Shown: positions 38,298 to 52,600 of the stretch, piece by piece | Layout: every line of letters starts with the position of its first letter | How positions within the stretch are numbered: the first letter of the stretch is position 1 | Assembly: GCA_024362935.1 (NCBI GenBank) | Contig: JANCRA010000025.1 | Coordinates: forward strand, 14,162,936 to 14,226,935 | Direction of reading: 5' to 3' | Source: Setophaga petechia | Lineage: Eukaryota; Chordata; Aves; Passeriformes; Parulidae | Length of the DNA: 64,000 bases | Made by a program: the position numbers and the translations under genes | Notes under the pieces: model-generated | Database searches by the model: none | The model's input: the letters and a program-made list of their open reading frames with translations, nothing else | Told to the model about the DNA's origin: nothing

Positions 38298-38358
38298 GGC
38301 TGGAACTGGATGATCATAAAGCTTGCTTCCAACCCAAAACCATTCTGTGATTTTATGA
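38298..38358 (+). mobile_element. CR1 LINE 3' terminus (very short)
   Basis: GGCTGGAACTGGATGATCAT, then GCTTCCAACCCAAAACCATTCTGTGATTTTATGA: about 60 bases of a sense CR1 tail with the terminal repeat. Confidence 0.8.
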
Positions 38359-40210
38359 ATTCCCAAACATTTCCCTCAATTAAGAAGCACCACAAGCACT
38401 CAGTGAGCTCAGAGAGCAAACCTGTTGCTCTCCTACACAATAACCTCACTATGCCCTGAACTTCAAAGAGCCCTTATGGAAATGTTCCTGAATCCAGTAG
38501 GAAGGCTTTACAGTAAGCACTAAACAAACATATGACTTGGGGTGCTTTTAAGAGGCTACTTCACTTGATAAAGTGATAGAAATATCACTGATAACAACCT
38601 ACAAGGATGAAGGCCCAGCTTATCTTAACAGCACGAGTGGCAGTATAACCTTCCCCATATTCCTAGTGCTTTAAGGCAAGAGGAGCTGAGGAAGGCAATA
38701 ACTCCAACTGCCCCTGAACTTAAGCACAGAAAAATAATCCTCCTTCAGGGCTACAAACCAACTACTTACAGTCTTCAAAGAACTCTTAGCTAAAGAGCCA
38801 ACCAGAGGAGCAACATGACCAGAATTTGCCTGGGCAATGGATAGAGAAGGGATTTACAAATGTGCTTCATTTTGTACTGAATCACCTTGGTAGTTTTATA
38901 GCAAGAATTCGCAGCCAGCAGGCCAATTCCAGGGGACACTTCAACTTGCATCCTACAAATCTCCATCAAGACATTTGTATAACTGTGGATTAACAGGCTC
39001 TTAGACAAGAAAATACCTTCACTTAACAGTTAGTGAATAGACTCTACTGCCAATATCTGAGACCCAACTGCTTGTGTTATGCACCTGCTAAATCCATGTG
39101 TGCAGTCTGATCAACAGGGGCCAACCTCAGAGGCAACCATCTCTAGATTTACTGTGTAGTGAACAGAAGCCAAGACTTAGCCTCTGAGCAAAGCTGTAAG
39201 AGTTTAGTCCTAACTCTCACACAAACAAAATTATTCTTCAATAGGAACCTTCAGTGAAGAGGTCTCTGTGTCTATCCCACATCATCTCTCCTTTGAAAAG
39301 TCAACTTATTCCAACTAATGGAGACTTATCAGTAAAATATTTTGTTTCACACAAAGCCACAGCAAGTGAAGGTTGATGAAGCAAAGTCCAAGCCTTTGAT
39401 CTGTGAAAGAATATTACCTTAAGATTCAAATGGGGAACACTAGAACCAGTGCTGGAAAAATTAAGGGAGACAGAATATAAGCAGAGAAAGAGAGGCAGGA
39501 GTTAAAAGCAATATCTTAAAGCCCTCTCTCTACCTCAACCCTGGAACCCCTGTGATCAAGTTTATTTTCCAATAAACTGATTTGTCCACAGTCACAGGTT
39601 TTCAAGGATTCAAGCTTCTCATCATATGGTTGAATTTAACTTCAAGCTTATTCTCTACACCAATTTATTCCCTGAAAATTATAATCATGAACAAAAAGAA
39701 AAAACAACCTAGCACCAAACCCTTTATTTACCAAATTACCCTAATCACATTGGCAGAGCTATTAAATGACATAACAGATGGCTGTGTGACACAAAGGCAA
39801 CCAAATTTTAAAAGCTGTACCTTGGTTTTATGGCATTTTAGTACTTCTATAATAACCAAAGTTTTTTAGTCAGTTCTTCAAAAATGCACATCTCTAACCA
39901 TTTGTTTTGAGATAGGCCCTCTAAATGTATATTAGATGAGTTCTTTTCAGAAGACTTTGTTCTGCACATCTAATTCCCACTGAGTCTTACAACAGTTTGA
40001 ATCCTGTTTTCCTCAAGCCCTCCAGGAAGCCCTACCAGAAGCATGCCGTGCCACAAAAACCCAGCTGCTCCTGCTGAGACTGTTCCTAAACTCTAGAAAG
40101 GCTTCCTCAGAGACTGAGAGCATATCTAGGAGTACAGAGCATTACATCCTCACATTTTAGGATGACACCAATATTCTTGATCAGTGTAAGGACAACTTCC
40201 ACTCCTACAG

Positions 40211-40821
40211 TGTCGGAACCCAGGACATTCCTCTGGGTGCCCTGGATGGCTCCAGCCCTGTCAGGAGGCTCAGAGACCTTGGCACAGAGCCAAAGACACC
40301 TGGTGCCTTTGATTTTACCCCATGGAGAAAACCACCAATTTTATGTTTTACAAGCCACGAGAGTTTAAGCAGAATGATAGTTATTTTGTCACAGGGGTGA
40401 AAAAGTAAAACTGGGGTTTTTAGAATGGGAGTTCAGAAACCAAGATGGAGGGATTTGGATGTGCCTTGTCCTTCTTTCTTCTTCTTAGCCTCCATCTTCT
40501 GGGTGATGGTGGCACTTTTGGATTGGTTTAGAGTAGAAACCAACTGTCTAACATAGGTGATAGGTATTAGAAAATTATTGTAAATAATGTACATATGGTT
40601 TTTAGCATAAAAAGATAACACTGCCCTAAGGCAGTCAGTGTGCCTCAGACTGACTTGCTAGACAGACCTCAGCAGGTCAGAAAAAGAATGTTATAGATAA
40701 CAGAGAATAAAAAACCTTGAAAACCACAGCCAAAGCATCCTGACTCCTCCTTCCATCTTGGGGCTGGGAAAAATAGAGTTTCTAACACCTTGGGGTCATC
40801 TTGACCACCAAGACTCCGAGA
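40211..40821 (+). mobile_element. Solo LTR, class II (ERVK-like) endogenous retrovirus
   Basis: Starts TGTCGGA and ends TCCGAGA, imperfect inverted termini of the TG...CA type (the last CA reads GA). Flanking hexamers CTACAG (40205-40210) and ATACAG (40822-40827) match at 5 of 6 bases, as expected for an old 6-bp target duplication typical of class II retroviruses. It holds a TATA-like CATAAAAAG near 40606 and AATAAA at 40706-40711, both on the plus strand. The overall text resembles a songbird LTR family that I recall only by appearance. No internal retroviral genes; inserted in MICAL3 intron 1, antisense to the gene. Confidence 0.75.
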
Positions 40822-41493
40822 ATACAGATATCTACAAACAGCAAAGTCATTAGCAAGGGCACTTACCACAAATCCCAAACTAAAGAACGCCCTCAGCCAA
40901 GTTTTGCTGTGCGCCCTTTCCATCTGCCTCAGCCCATGCCACCAACCTTCCTTCCTTATTCCTGCAGAAGCCAGTGCAGACCTCCAAACAAGCAATATAA
41001 ATCCACTTTGCAGTTAAATGCCACCCTTCTCAAGGGGAGGATACACATGTACAAACACATTCTGTGAGCACACAGCTCTCCCCAGCCAGGCTGCAGCACT
41101 TCAGCACAGGGACACAAAGATCTGGCTCTTGGAGAGCACTATCAGTCCTGTAACAAAGTCCAGGCAGGCTGACAGCAGCTGGTGATAGAGCCAAGCCCTC
41201 TCCTAGAAACAGCGACTCCATGGTTATCTGCCTCGCACAGCGCTTTGTGCTCCTCCAAACATGGAGCTCTCCTGACAGGAGAGGAAAAAGGCTGAGAGAG
41301 CAAGAGCCAAAGTGGCTGGTTTGGTTTATGGGCCGTGGCCCAGAAAAGCAGATAGCCCTGGCACATGAGGTAACAGCACAAACACTGGAGCATTCCTCAG
41401 GAACAGAATGGGAAAAGGTTTGTTACGTGTACAGTCAGAGAGATGCCACATTTCTACACCTCACTGCAGACTACAGAGAGGAGTTGTGCCCTT

Positions 41494-41527
41494 CCCATTT
41501 AGAGGGAATTCCCACTTAGAGGGAATT
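41494..41527. repeat. Two-copy tandem repeat, 17-bp period
   Basis: CCCATTTAGAGGGAATT followed directly by CCCACTTAGAGGGAATT, one mismatch. Confidence 0.9.
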
Positions 41528-43732
41528 AAGTACCCAGAAGTTTTCTTTAAGATTTCCTTATTCCATCCTACCACATTCAAAGCAATGTTCTCAATGCATG
41601 CTTCAGAGCTGTCTTCCATTTGTAGCAAACAAGTTTTATTTGGACAGGATTTATGCGCACATTATTGTTGAAAGCAATACCTAAAATCAGTTTTTAAAGA
41701 AGAGATTAGAACTGGGCACCTATGTCAGAGCTGGGCTAGTGTCAACAGGCCTGTCCTCAGCCAAAGAGTGCAGCAACCTCATCAAGCTAAATGTGACTTT
41801 CTGATGACTCTGCTTCTGTTTCATAGAAGAAAAACAGCACTGCAATAAATTTAGTTTATGTTTTAAATTTAGTGAGATGAACAGTTCTCAACTGTCAAGT
41901 CTGAGCTCCACAGGCAGAAGAGTTCCTACAAACCAGACTGCAGGCATGCCCCAATACCTATTACACTTGTTCAAATACAGTGTGTTCTCTTGTTCTAGTA
42001 AAGTTTATAAATGTCTTTTCAACACAAGAGAAAACCAGCCATGCAAACAGAAAATGTGAACATGACACACTGTCAAGCTGACAAAGATAACACTGAAATC
42101 CCCCTCGCTCTGTTAGCATAGCACACACTTGAGTAGAAACCTGTAAGCAGTAAAGCATTTGCAAGGAAACAACAGTCAAGATAAGGGCATCTTCTTCCAT
42201 CTGCCAAAATGAATCTCCACTGCTTAATCATAACACAAGTGATGAGCAAAAACCTGGAAAAGGGCAAAGAAATTAGAGTTCAAATCATAACTGTTGCTGC
42301 AGATGCACAAAAGATGAAAAACAACTAAAAAATTCTATTAATGCAAACTGCAAGCATTGGACAGTGCTGCTCTAGACTCTGTGCAACAATAGGAGGAAAT
42401 GGAAATCTTGCCTCTTTCAGTCAAAATATACAAAACACAAATACACCATGAACACTAACCATGTTCCAAGTAGCTGCTCTTCCACAGAAAAGCAGAGAAA
42501 GTTTTCACCTCTGATAAAACCTTCAAAGCCAGAACTGTTTCAGTAAGATCTAAGCAGAACCCTTTCCTCCCACAGTTCAGATCCAAACCTCTGCTTCCCA
42601 CCATCAGGAAACTGGCACCTACTGGAAAAGCACAAAGTAAATGATTCACTTTTCCTCTGATAACCACGCAGCAGATTGTTGCTACAACAGAGCAGAAGAG
42701 AATTGGGAAAAGGTGGTTTTGCTTGTCCTTAACCAGAGATCTGGAACACATATGGGGGCTGAAGACACAGCTCAATCCCAGAATAAATATCTCCTAGACC
42801 TCCAGCCAGGACTTGTGGTTCCAGCTTAGATATGGGAGCTCTGCTTTAACCACCAAGGAGGGGATTTCTGTCTTTAGGAGAGAAGTTAAACAGCACAGGT
42901 TAACATCAGCCAGGACACACAATCTCTTTATTATTATTTTCACTACTGCTGTTTACCAACAAAAGCCCAAGTTGTGTCTTCATAACCAGCAAATCAGCCA
43001 TTCAAAAAATCCTGCCTGGAATCTGTGAATGTGTCTCAGATTAAGTGTGAAAGAACTAGCCAGACCAGGGAAAGGAGCAAGTCATTTTCTCATTTAAGTG
43101 TTTTAAAAAGTCAGAACTGAGCCAAAAAAAGCAACCATACACACTTTCTTCAGCTGGCAAACCACACACTCTCACATTATGCTCTTAAGTAAAAGAAAAT
43201 AGTCCAGGGGTTGTTTCAATTTCTTTTCAAGCTGCATCAACTTGAAATTGATCAGTGACAATACTGATCCAGGAACCATTCCCTGATTATCTTTTACAAA
43301 ATAAAAAGTGAGGTCTTTTACATATCATACACAGGAGAACCTCCCACTCATCTAGAAGTGTTAAATACAGTTGTAAAATTTGGACTCCTTCAAAAGCCCA
43401 ATAAAAACATAAGTCAGGTTTACTACAGTGAATAATCCAGCATAAGTAGACAGAAGCCACATGAGGCTGCTGGGCTCACTTTCCCTCTCAGGGCAGTAGC
43501 ACCAGCTTCATTTTTCTCTTTTCACTGTTATTTCATCCTTATTAGCATGCCAAGCAGGAGCAGGAAGAATTCCACGAGTTGCCATACATTAGCCCTGGCA
43601 AAGTGAGCTGCCTCTTTTCCATCAGTTAACTTGAAATACACAAAGAAAGGTCTCTGAGACGCTACCTGACAACTTGTGAAATTAGTTTCCATAAATTAAT
43701 CTACAAGCAAATAACTCTGTGTGACCAGGAAT

Positions 43733-43753
43733 TTAAACAAACAAACAAACAAA
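43733..43753. repeat. (AAAC)n microsatellite
   Basis: About five units of AAAC in the first intron. Confidence 0.85.
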
Positions 43754-46469
43754 GGCACACAGGAACAAGCAGGGAAGAACTGATCTGCAGTCAGACTGGC
43801 CGATATTAAAAAAGCACACCCGAGGGCACAGTGATTTCCAGGGAGGAAATCCACCCACATCAGAACGAGATGGAGCACACAGTCTCATGCCAGAAGCAGA
43901 ATGTAACATATTCCAATATGAACAACTGCTTCACTCACTGCATATTGATCCTGGACTATTTATTCACTAGTTTTCACTGTATGAAACAGCCCGTGCATTG
44001 ATTTTCCCTGCCTCCATTTTTTTTCACCTGTTGTGGCAGGACACCACAGGTATGACTGGTGCCACAACCAGAATTATAACAAAAAATGTTACACTGTGTA
44101 TCCCAGTGCAGCTCCCAGGACTGGCCAACTTATATAAGTTCAGGCACTTATTATTCATATAGTCTACATACTTTTTTAAAAGGCAGTAGTTGGGTGTTTG
44201 CAGTGAAGAACCCAAATTTAGTCCATACTCAAGACGTGTGTTCATTACATTGACAAAGCCACAAAACAGCCATAAATCCTGTTTATTTCATGGTTTTCTG
44301 AAAAAGAACTCTTACTGTTACAAAATTACAAAACAGGCTGGTTAATTAACTCGGGACTGCCCTAAGGAACAGAAGGCTTGAACAATAGAAGCTTCCAGAC
44401 AAAAATGATAAAATACACACTGAAACAACAGTTTAAAAAAAGATCCTGTGAATGCCAAAAGCAAAACAGGCTGCCTCCACTAGGTCAGTCTCCTGAAAAG
44501 GTCAAACACCTTTTAAAAACAAGAGTACAACAAAAGAGATGACAGAGGAGAACGCTGTATTCTTATTTCTCAAGTTATCTAGACTGCAGTAAAATAATAG
44601 AAAGTGTGTTCTCTCCTATGAATCAGGACTCTTTCAACATTTGAATCAGAATGATAATAGCACAAACAAACATTTCAGAATCAAATACTGAGGCTCTTGC
44701 CATAAAACAATTTTGTTAAAGGAACAGAAGTAGTTCACGAAGGGCCATCAGACATGACAGATATTTCAGAAACATTACAAATGTCACAGAAAGGCTTCTG
44801 GAACACTGTAGGTAGATAAATAAAACACATTATCCACTTCAGAAACAAACATGCTAGTGACTAACCCCCAGATTTAAGCAGGTCAGATTTTATAACATAT
44901 CTGTGAATCACCAATCTCTAAAAACAAGCAAGCACAGAAGGAAGAGGCACCTTTGTCACACAAGGGGCTCAATGCACACATCCCTAGAAATAACTCCCAG
45001 CATGCAGCCCAATGAAACTGCCAACCTCACCACCAGCCACCCAAATTTTTAATTTCACAGTATATTAAAAAAGGTTTCAGGTTCACTTGAACAGTATTCA
45101 CTTTCCCACAAAGCAGCACTACTTGGGGAAGTGAACAGTGGTCACAAAACAGTGGTTTCCACTCAAAAAGTCAGAGACAGGAAGTACAATTAATTATTTT
45201 CAGCAAGGGATAGTTATGTTTAAAAAAAAAAAAAAACAACTAAAAAAACCCACCTAGGGTTCATGACTCTTCTGGGAAGGGAGGCGAGGGTGGAAATTTT
45301 TATTTTGTGTTTTAATACTGTTCTGCAAGTAGGCATTTGGACACATTGTATGTGTCAAGTGGCTCAGTTACAAGCTATCACAATTTTCCCAGGCCTGCAT
45401 CTCTTCACACCCACACTGGTATCTCGCAAGTCCATACCCACATGCATCTGTAAAAACAGATGTACGACTTCATTAGTACATGTATAAATATTCATTAGTT
45501 GCTACTCATGCCCAGAAACACATCTATCACATCTGCAAGATAGCAAAAGGTTCCCTGCTCCTGGGATCAGTGTATTAAGAACCCTGGATTTCTATCCTAG
45601 CTGTGTCTACACTCATAAAGGTCAACTCCAGAACAATCATGCTGCATTTCATTTATCTCCCTTCAGAAACTGAGGGGACAAAGCAAATTACTCATTTGGT
45701 AAAAGGGCAGGGACACCTAGAGATGAAAGAATTCCAGTGCAATGTTAGATCAATAGTATTTTCACCACTTGAAAAGGTAATGCTGCTTTCCTAGATAAGG
45801 GCAGACTACAGACAGAAACCCTGTCAGGCTGCAAATGCCTAATCTCACCTAGAGAGCAAAGTACAGGAGACAGGCAGAAAAGCAGCCATCAATGTCATCA
45901 GTGTCACACTCCCGAGCAGTGCAGAGTGTGTGTGTGGAGTCCACCCTGTTGGTGTGCAGCTGGAACAGGAATCAAGCTGGGTCCTTCCTTCCCAGTTTTG
46001 TTTCCTTTCAATTTCTCTTTACGCTGAATAACATTCAGACCCATCCGGGTTAGAAGCTCTAATTTTTCTCCAGAATTTGTTTAAAAACTGCACTGGCTCC
46101 ACCTGCTTTACACTCCTCCTTCACAAAGCAGGCAGGGCATCTTATTTTAAGTTTCTCAGCAGAGACACAAGAAACTCCATTCCTGAGGGTGGCTGTTCAT
46201 CCTGGAGCAGAGAGACAGGTCACTTCCCATCCTTCTCTGAGTACAGCCAGGATTTAAGTCAATTCCATTCCAAAGCTTCACAAAACCTCTGGCATAGTCT
46301 GCCCCTCCTTTTTACATTAAATCAGCATCCCAAGTCTTCACTACAGTAAAAGGTGCCCTCCTAAATCAGTGCCAAGCCCTTTGAAGGAAGCATAAAAAGA
46401 GTCACTACATGGCAAGACATCTCAGCCTAACACAAATGGATACTTAAATATCCACCTGAAAACTAACTC

Positions 46470-46610
46470 TACAAAAAAAACCCCAAAAAACTCCAACCCC
46501 CCCCCAAAAAAACCTCCAAAAAAAGAAAACCACCCCCAACAAAAACAAACACGTATTAAAAAAAAAAAAGAAAACAAACAAAAAAAACCACAAACAGAAA
46601 ACCCCACAGC
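46470..46610. repeat. A-rich tract with C runs
   Basis: Poly-A segments separated by C runs, including an uninterrupted run of nine or more C near 46496-46504. On the minus strand this gives G-runs embedded in T. Confidence 0.85.
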
Positions 46611-49600
46611 TTTTTAAGTACCAACTGCTTTTCACCAAGCTGCTCCTAATCACCAATCAACAGGAAAATGCAGTCATGTGTTCAGTTATTAAAAGCTTTG
46701 ATTGTTTTACATATTCAGTAGTAATTAAGAATGAACAAGTAGCATATATTTTGCTAGGAAAAATATTATGAGGTCACACAGAGGAGGAGGAAAATTTTGT
46801 TATAAAAACAGCTGGTACAGAAGTGACAATGTTCACAAGTGCCCAATCACACCTGAAGCAGCTGGCAGAGCTAAGAGAAGCAGCAGACAGCAGCTAACAG
46901 AAAAGTACATTAATTACTGCTCCTTTAGGTTCTCAAGCTGGGGCCCTGGACACCAGAAGAGTCAGAATACCAGCCTAGGAACTGGGAAAGGAATAATGGT
47001 TCAATAGAAATGGTGATTTTATGGCACCTCATCCAACACTGGTTGTATTTCTCTCCTTTATTAATTTGCATTTCTCACCTCTTTCTTTCGTAAAAGCTTG
47101 CAATACTTCTCTTGGAACATTCCTCCCTCTTCTCCACAGGCACTATGTCCTCCCAAATCCAACATCATCAAGCAACAACTTTTTCCTGTCATTCACCACA
47201 AAATCCTCCTCCCTGACCAGCAATGCCACCGTGGCAGTTATGGATCCCGCAGTGAACCCGCCCTGTTTCACATCTTTTATTCCAACAAGGCTATTTTTAA
47301 ACCCAGATCAGATTTCTGATAAGACTCTGTGCACTCTCAGACAGCTGTGCTGTGTGACAAGAGCAGGCAAAGAGGACACAGAACCCCAGGATTTAAAAAC
47401 CAAGCAACTGGAGGGCAGAGGCACTGCCCAAGACACTCCTAAAAATCCTATAATTGTTTTTCTTTTGTATTTTGTCGTAATGATTGCTGCTGTTGTTTCA
47501 GATCTGAAGAACCTGAGGGCCTTAAAGGATGTCTATTTACTGAAAAGGAATGTACTTCACAGCACAATGTAGTCATAGGAGAGCTGTTTCTAAAGCCTGT
47601 TTATAAAACAATGAACAATTGTCTTGATTTAGTATCTTCAGATCTGTAACTCCACTTTTACCAATATTTCAATCAAGTGTAAAAAACAACTCATAGCAAG
47701 CACTACATACTCACTTTATCCCACTGGCTCTGCAGCAATAAAGCTTAGTTGAGAAAAGTCCTAGTTCAAATATGCTGCCATATCAGGAAAAGCAGGAAAA
47801 TCGTTTCATAAAGGAAAAGCAGAAATCAAACAAGAAAGGAATTTTGTTTGTTTGTTTCTAGAGCTGCCTTTTTATTAAAAAAAACACAATGGAAAGCATA
47901 AAAACCTCAGAAGAATGAAGCAGACAACAGTGCCCTAAGGGAAAGAGAAAAGAACACAGATGCTGTGTTCCAACAGCAGGCAAGAATTATTGGGCTGTAG
48001 ATGGCTGAGTGCTGCAAAACCAAAGCCCCCAAAATCCAGAAATATAAATTTATCATTATACCTGGGCTGCCGTGCTACAGTGCACCTGCTAAGCACCTAT
48101 TCCATTCTATCTGTGGGGTTTCCTAAGTTAATTTCCCACTCACAAAAGAGAGCCAGCACATCTTGCAGGAGCCTAGGGATAGCAGCATTTACAAGATCAC
48201 GTAAAAAGGTGACAAGCAGCAGCTATTACACTTCCACTGAAAAATCAAAACATGTCTCTGAACAAATGCAGGACATTTCAACTGCTTATTCCCTAACAAA
48301 AGGGCCTCCCAGAAAATATTTTCCTAAATACCAGTCACACATGGTATTGCTTCTTCCACTAGAGCACACATTCAAGGTCACTCAACCTCCCCAAATCCTA
48401 CTTCTTCATTTAGCTGTTTTCTGCGGATCCTCAGATACAGGACCCTTTAAAGCTTTTTCTCTCTTCATATCACCCTGTCCAAGCCCTAGGAAAGCCTGCT
48501 AGGTTCAGCAGACTCCAGCATTAAGCAATGCTTCATCCTACATTTCCCCAATTTCTCTCCAACAGCAGGGCTATTTGATGGATTTCCCCAGCAGCCCCGT
48601 AAAGCGCATGCCATGTACCACATGTTCACTCACCCAGAAGCTCAGAGCCTGCCACCAAGGGGAAAAAAAGGTGGGCAACACCTCTTAATTCTTCCTGTCT
48701 GCCTGAAGAACGATCTCCCTCCTGCGTGCTGCATTCCTGCATTCCGTAGAGCCACTGCAGTGCTCAGAGCAGGCAGACTTGCAGGAGCAGCTGGAAAACA
48801 GCCGTGCTCTCCTACGCCGAGCAGAGGTGTCCATCCCACAGCCAGGGTGGGTTTTGCTCAGCAAACCTATCTTCTACAGCCCCCTTACCACAGGGTGGGG
48901 CACACTGACTAGTGGCCATTGGAAGGTGGTCACCAGGGCAAGAGAGGATAATAAAGACAGAAAATTTGCCTGCATGTGTGTAGGAAGGGAAAAGAATAAG
49001 TGGAGCAAATAATGAGTGAAAGAATGGAGTCAGTATGCAAAGAAAATTATTTACTGAACAGACTATTCGTGCTGCTGACCTCAGTCCATTCCTCTCCAAG
49101 TTTTAACTCCTTAGAGTCAGGGCTCTGCCTGGGAGAGGAGGTCACAGCTCATCTCCACTGCCCTGCCATTAACCACTGTAGGATGTAACCACCAGATCCT
49201 GCAGTGAGACTCCAGGAATGCTCTGCTGCTGCATTTCACAGCTCTAGGAAGCTCTCACAAACCAGAACACACACACCAAAAGCCTGGTGTGTCCATCATG
49301 TTTCCCTCCCATACCTGGCAAGAAAAGCCCCTGTAAACCCAGAGCTGAAGAGGCTGGCCAGAGTTCATATCACCACCATTTCTAAGACCTTCACAGAAAG
49401 AATTATTTTTCTGCAGCACTTGAGTATTATCAGGTTTTAGAAAGTTGATGCCTGCCAAACATTCTTTTCCACAACAAGAAGTGCTGTATGCAAGTTAATC
49501 TCACACCCATGACCTTGTTCTTGCCACCTAAAGATTTTGCTGTCCTAACAAGCCCCACAGACACTGCACACATCTAACTGTGGCATAAACCTGGATATGC

Positions 49601-52600
49601 CACAGCAGTTTGTATTTCACACAGCAGCAGCTATCCCAGCAAATAGGAATACTAACATCTTTTGTATTTGTTCTTGGGGATAATGAACAAAACAGTTTTT
49701 TATAACTGAAAAAAAAAAATACTTTAAGTCATGACTGCATTTGAGAACAGGTTTACAGAATCTACTTGGCTCTCAGATTCCCGGATACTTATTAAGGATA
49801 TTCTCTCCATATTGGAGCCTACCTGGTTAAGCAAGAAGCAAACCCCACTGATACCATGCAATATCCAATGTAACAATCCTGCATTTAATTCACAGCCCTG
49901 GAAAACACCTTCTACCCCATACCATTGTAAAGAAACTTTTCTAAATACCTAACAAAGCCCCTGACTTTGTGGACAGGTTGAAAGCTGCTCCTAAAGGACT
50001 CCATTCAATCAAGTCAGGCATTAACACCGAGCATTTGCAAGTGCCATTACAGCCTATGAAGCACAATTCTAGTAAATAATCCAACCTAGCCTGAGCTAAG
50101 GCAGCTGTTAGGAGAACCAAGCTCAGCTACCCACTCTTGTGAATCATTTCCTGAATTGCTGTAATTAGCACAGCATTGTAAGGCAATTCATGCTCAAACC
50201 CAACAGAAGTCAACACTCATCTTAATTTACTCTGCTGATCTCAGAGCACTTGGTTCCCAGTCCATTCCCTTCAAGATGCACCTCTGCTGGGGCACCAGCA
50301 GGAAAAGGAACAACTGAGACCAGTGTGCAGTAGGCACTGGCCTGCTGGGCCATGTCTGACCTGCGCATCTGGAACCTGCTTGGCCACGTCCTTCCCTCTC
50401 TTTTTATGACTCTCTCTTCCAACTTTGATGTGTGCTTCACATTTCTGAAATTCTTTGCTTTCTGCATAGCCTAGAACCAAAGCACTCTGCTCAACAGCTG
50501 AATGCACAGGCAGACCCTGGCTGTGAGAAAGGACTGTGCCCAGAAATCACCATCACTGCTTGCATGAATGCTAAGGAGGATTCACCAATGTTTTCCACTG
50601 CTATTGGAAAAGTCTTGACTGTCTGGGATGTTTTCCTGTGTGCTGGTTGGTCCTTAGAGCTTTATGGAACCTGTTAGCTTCTCTCACCCTTGGAGAGCCA
50701 GACTTTTGATATTATAAACCTTGAGCCCATTGAGAGTTTGATGAAGCATAAAATAACCATAGTTTAACAGTCAAATGAACAACAAAGGGCCTTTTGTGAT
50801 AGCTGGAGAGTACAGGAATGGAGCAGCAAAGAAATTAGGACAAGAAAAAGACAACCCCTTTCACATGGAGGTGACATCCTGTGACTTTTGATTAATAATT
50901 TGATTTGTCAGTGACATTATATATTTCAAATTAACACATTAACTTTAATTCTTGTCCTGACACAACCCATCTGAAGACTTTAGATCTACACAGAAAATTA
51001 CATAAAGTAGAGGAGTACAATGTGATAAGGAAATCTGACCTCTGGAAAAACATTTTCTTTGAATTTTTTGGCAGAGGGTAAACAGTAAAGTCCCCAGGTT
51101 TTTGGCACAAGAAAGGAAGACTTACAAAACGCTTCTCTTTAAAAAAGTAAATTTATTTTTCTTGTGTAATAGTACCTTACTGCTCCATGGGAGCTACAGT
51201 TCCAAGGTGACTATCTCAAGATGAAGCTCACCTTAAGATGGCAGAATTCACCACAGGTGAGAACAAGTCATCTTTTTATAGCAGAGAATGAAAGACAGTG
51301 CACAGCAGCCCCTGAAGTGAAACATTTGGTTTTGGCAATGTTTCATTTTGGGAACACACACAATTTAAACTGGAGGAGTTCTGATGAAGCAAAACACAAA
51401 GTAAACAAGTCATCTTTAACACAGTTTCAACCCGCCTTAGAGAAGCGAAGATACAAATGTCTTTTTTTCCAATCTAGACTTTCAGATGATCACTAAACAT
51501 TTTAATTCCTTCTACCCTAACACCGCAGCATTTCAGAAGACTGTTGCTTCAGTAACTATTTAGAAATAAAGCCTCCAGAGAGCACATGGCACTAAAAACA
51601 AGCCACTCCAGGCTGATGAGCCATCTAGACAATGGTCCAGAAAAGGGCACATGAGCAGAAGAATTCTCCTAAGGAGGAAGCAAACATCTCAAGTGACACT
51701 CTGCAAGCAATTTAGCTGGTGTAGATCACAGCTGATACTATACCATTTCTAAATTAGCATTAACCAATTCCTCTCCAAGAAAAGAACACAGCAAAGTGCA
51801 CAGCTAACCCAACCCTCGAGGCATGTCCTGGACACGCTCCTTGGTCCTACTGGCTCATGGCTATTGCCACCAAAATGTGTAAGCAGCCCTACTACCCCTG
51901 GGAAGTCTCCAGTGTGTTTAGATCCTGTTTATAAGCAGCAAATGACACCAAATCTGGAAGAAACCTGAAGTACCTGGAGTGAGGCACCAGCTTTCCCAGG
52001 CTCACCAGGGAAACCAGACACAAAGGCTAACTCCAAACCAGTCTTCCTTTACAATCAGCACAGCAAGAGGCACAGCTCTACAGAGCTCTGAATGGGAACC
52101 TTGCCTAATTAATGAATTTGTGATTTAGTGCAGCAAAGTGAATCATCAAAAGCATGGTGCATTCTCCAAAGCTGTTTACCCTTCCAGACACAGAAAAACC
52201 ATATTAGACTTCCTCAAATGGAGCAGAAGCAGAACTCTGTTTATACCAGATGGAGCACCATACACCATGTACACAGACTGCTATTGAAGAAATTATTTTC
52301 TGCCACAAAACAAAACAACCCAATAAAAAAACAAACTAGTGAAACATTGCTAGATTTAACTGTTCAAAGCATGATTCCCAAACAAACACTTGCCCTCATT
52401 CCTCATTTCTGTGCACATCACCACAGAAGAGAGGAGATAAAGCCTACTGTCCTCCCCTTCATTCCTTCAGTCACATTACCATGATGTTGGAAGTGCTGGA
52501 GGACACTGCTCAACCAAGATCCAGAATAACCTATCCCATGGGTATCACTGATGGATCTCAATTGGGTTTGTGCTCTTCAACTGGGTTACAATCACATTTG

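Noticed and set aside
47021..47572. Plus-strand open frame of 183 codons in MICAL3 intron 1
   Set aside because: No recognisable family, composition typical of translated intron, nothing around it suggests a gene or retrocopy.
47960..48502. Plus-strand open frame of 180 codons
   Set aside because: No domain or homology recognised and no poly-A or promoter context. Treated as chance.
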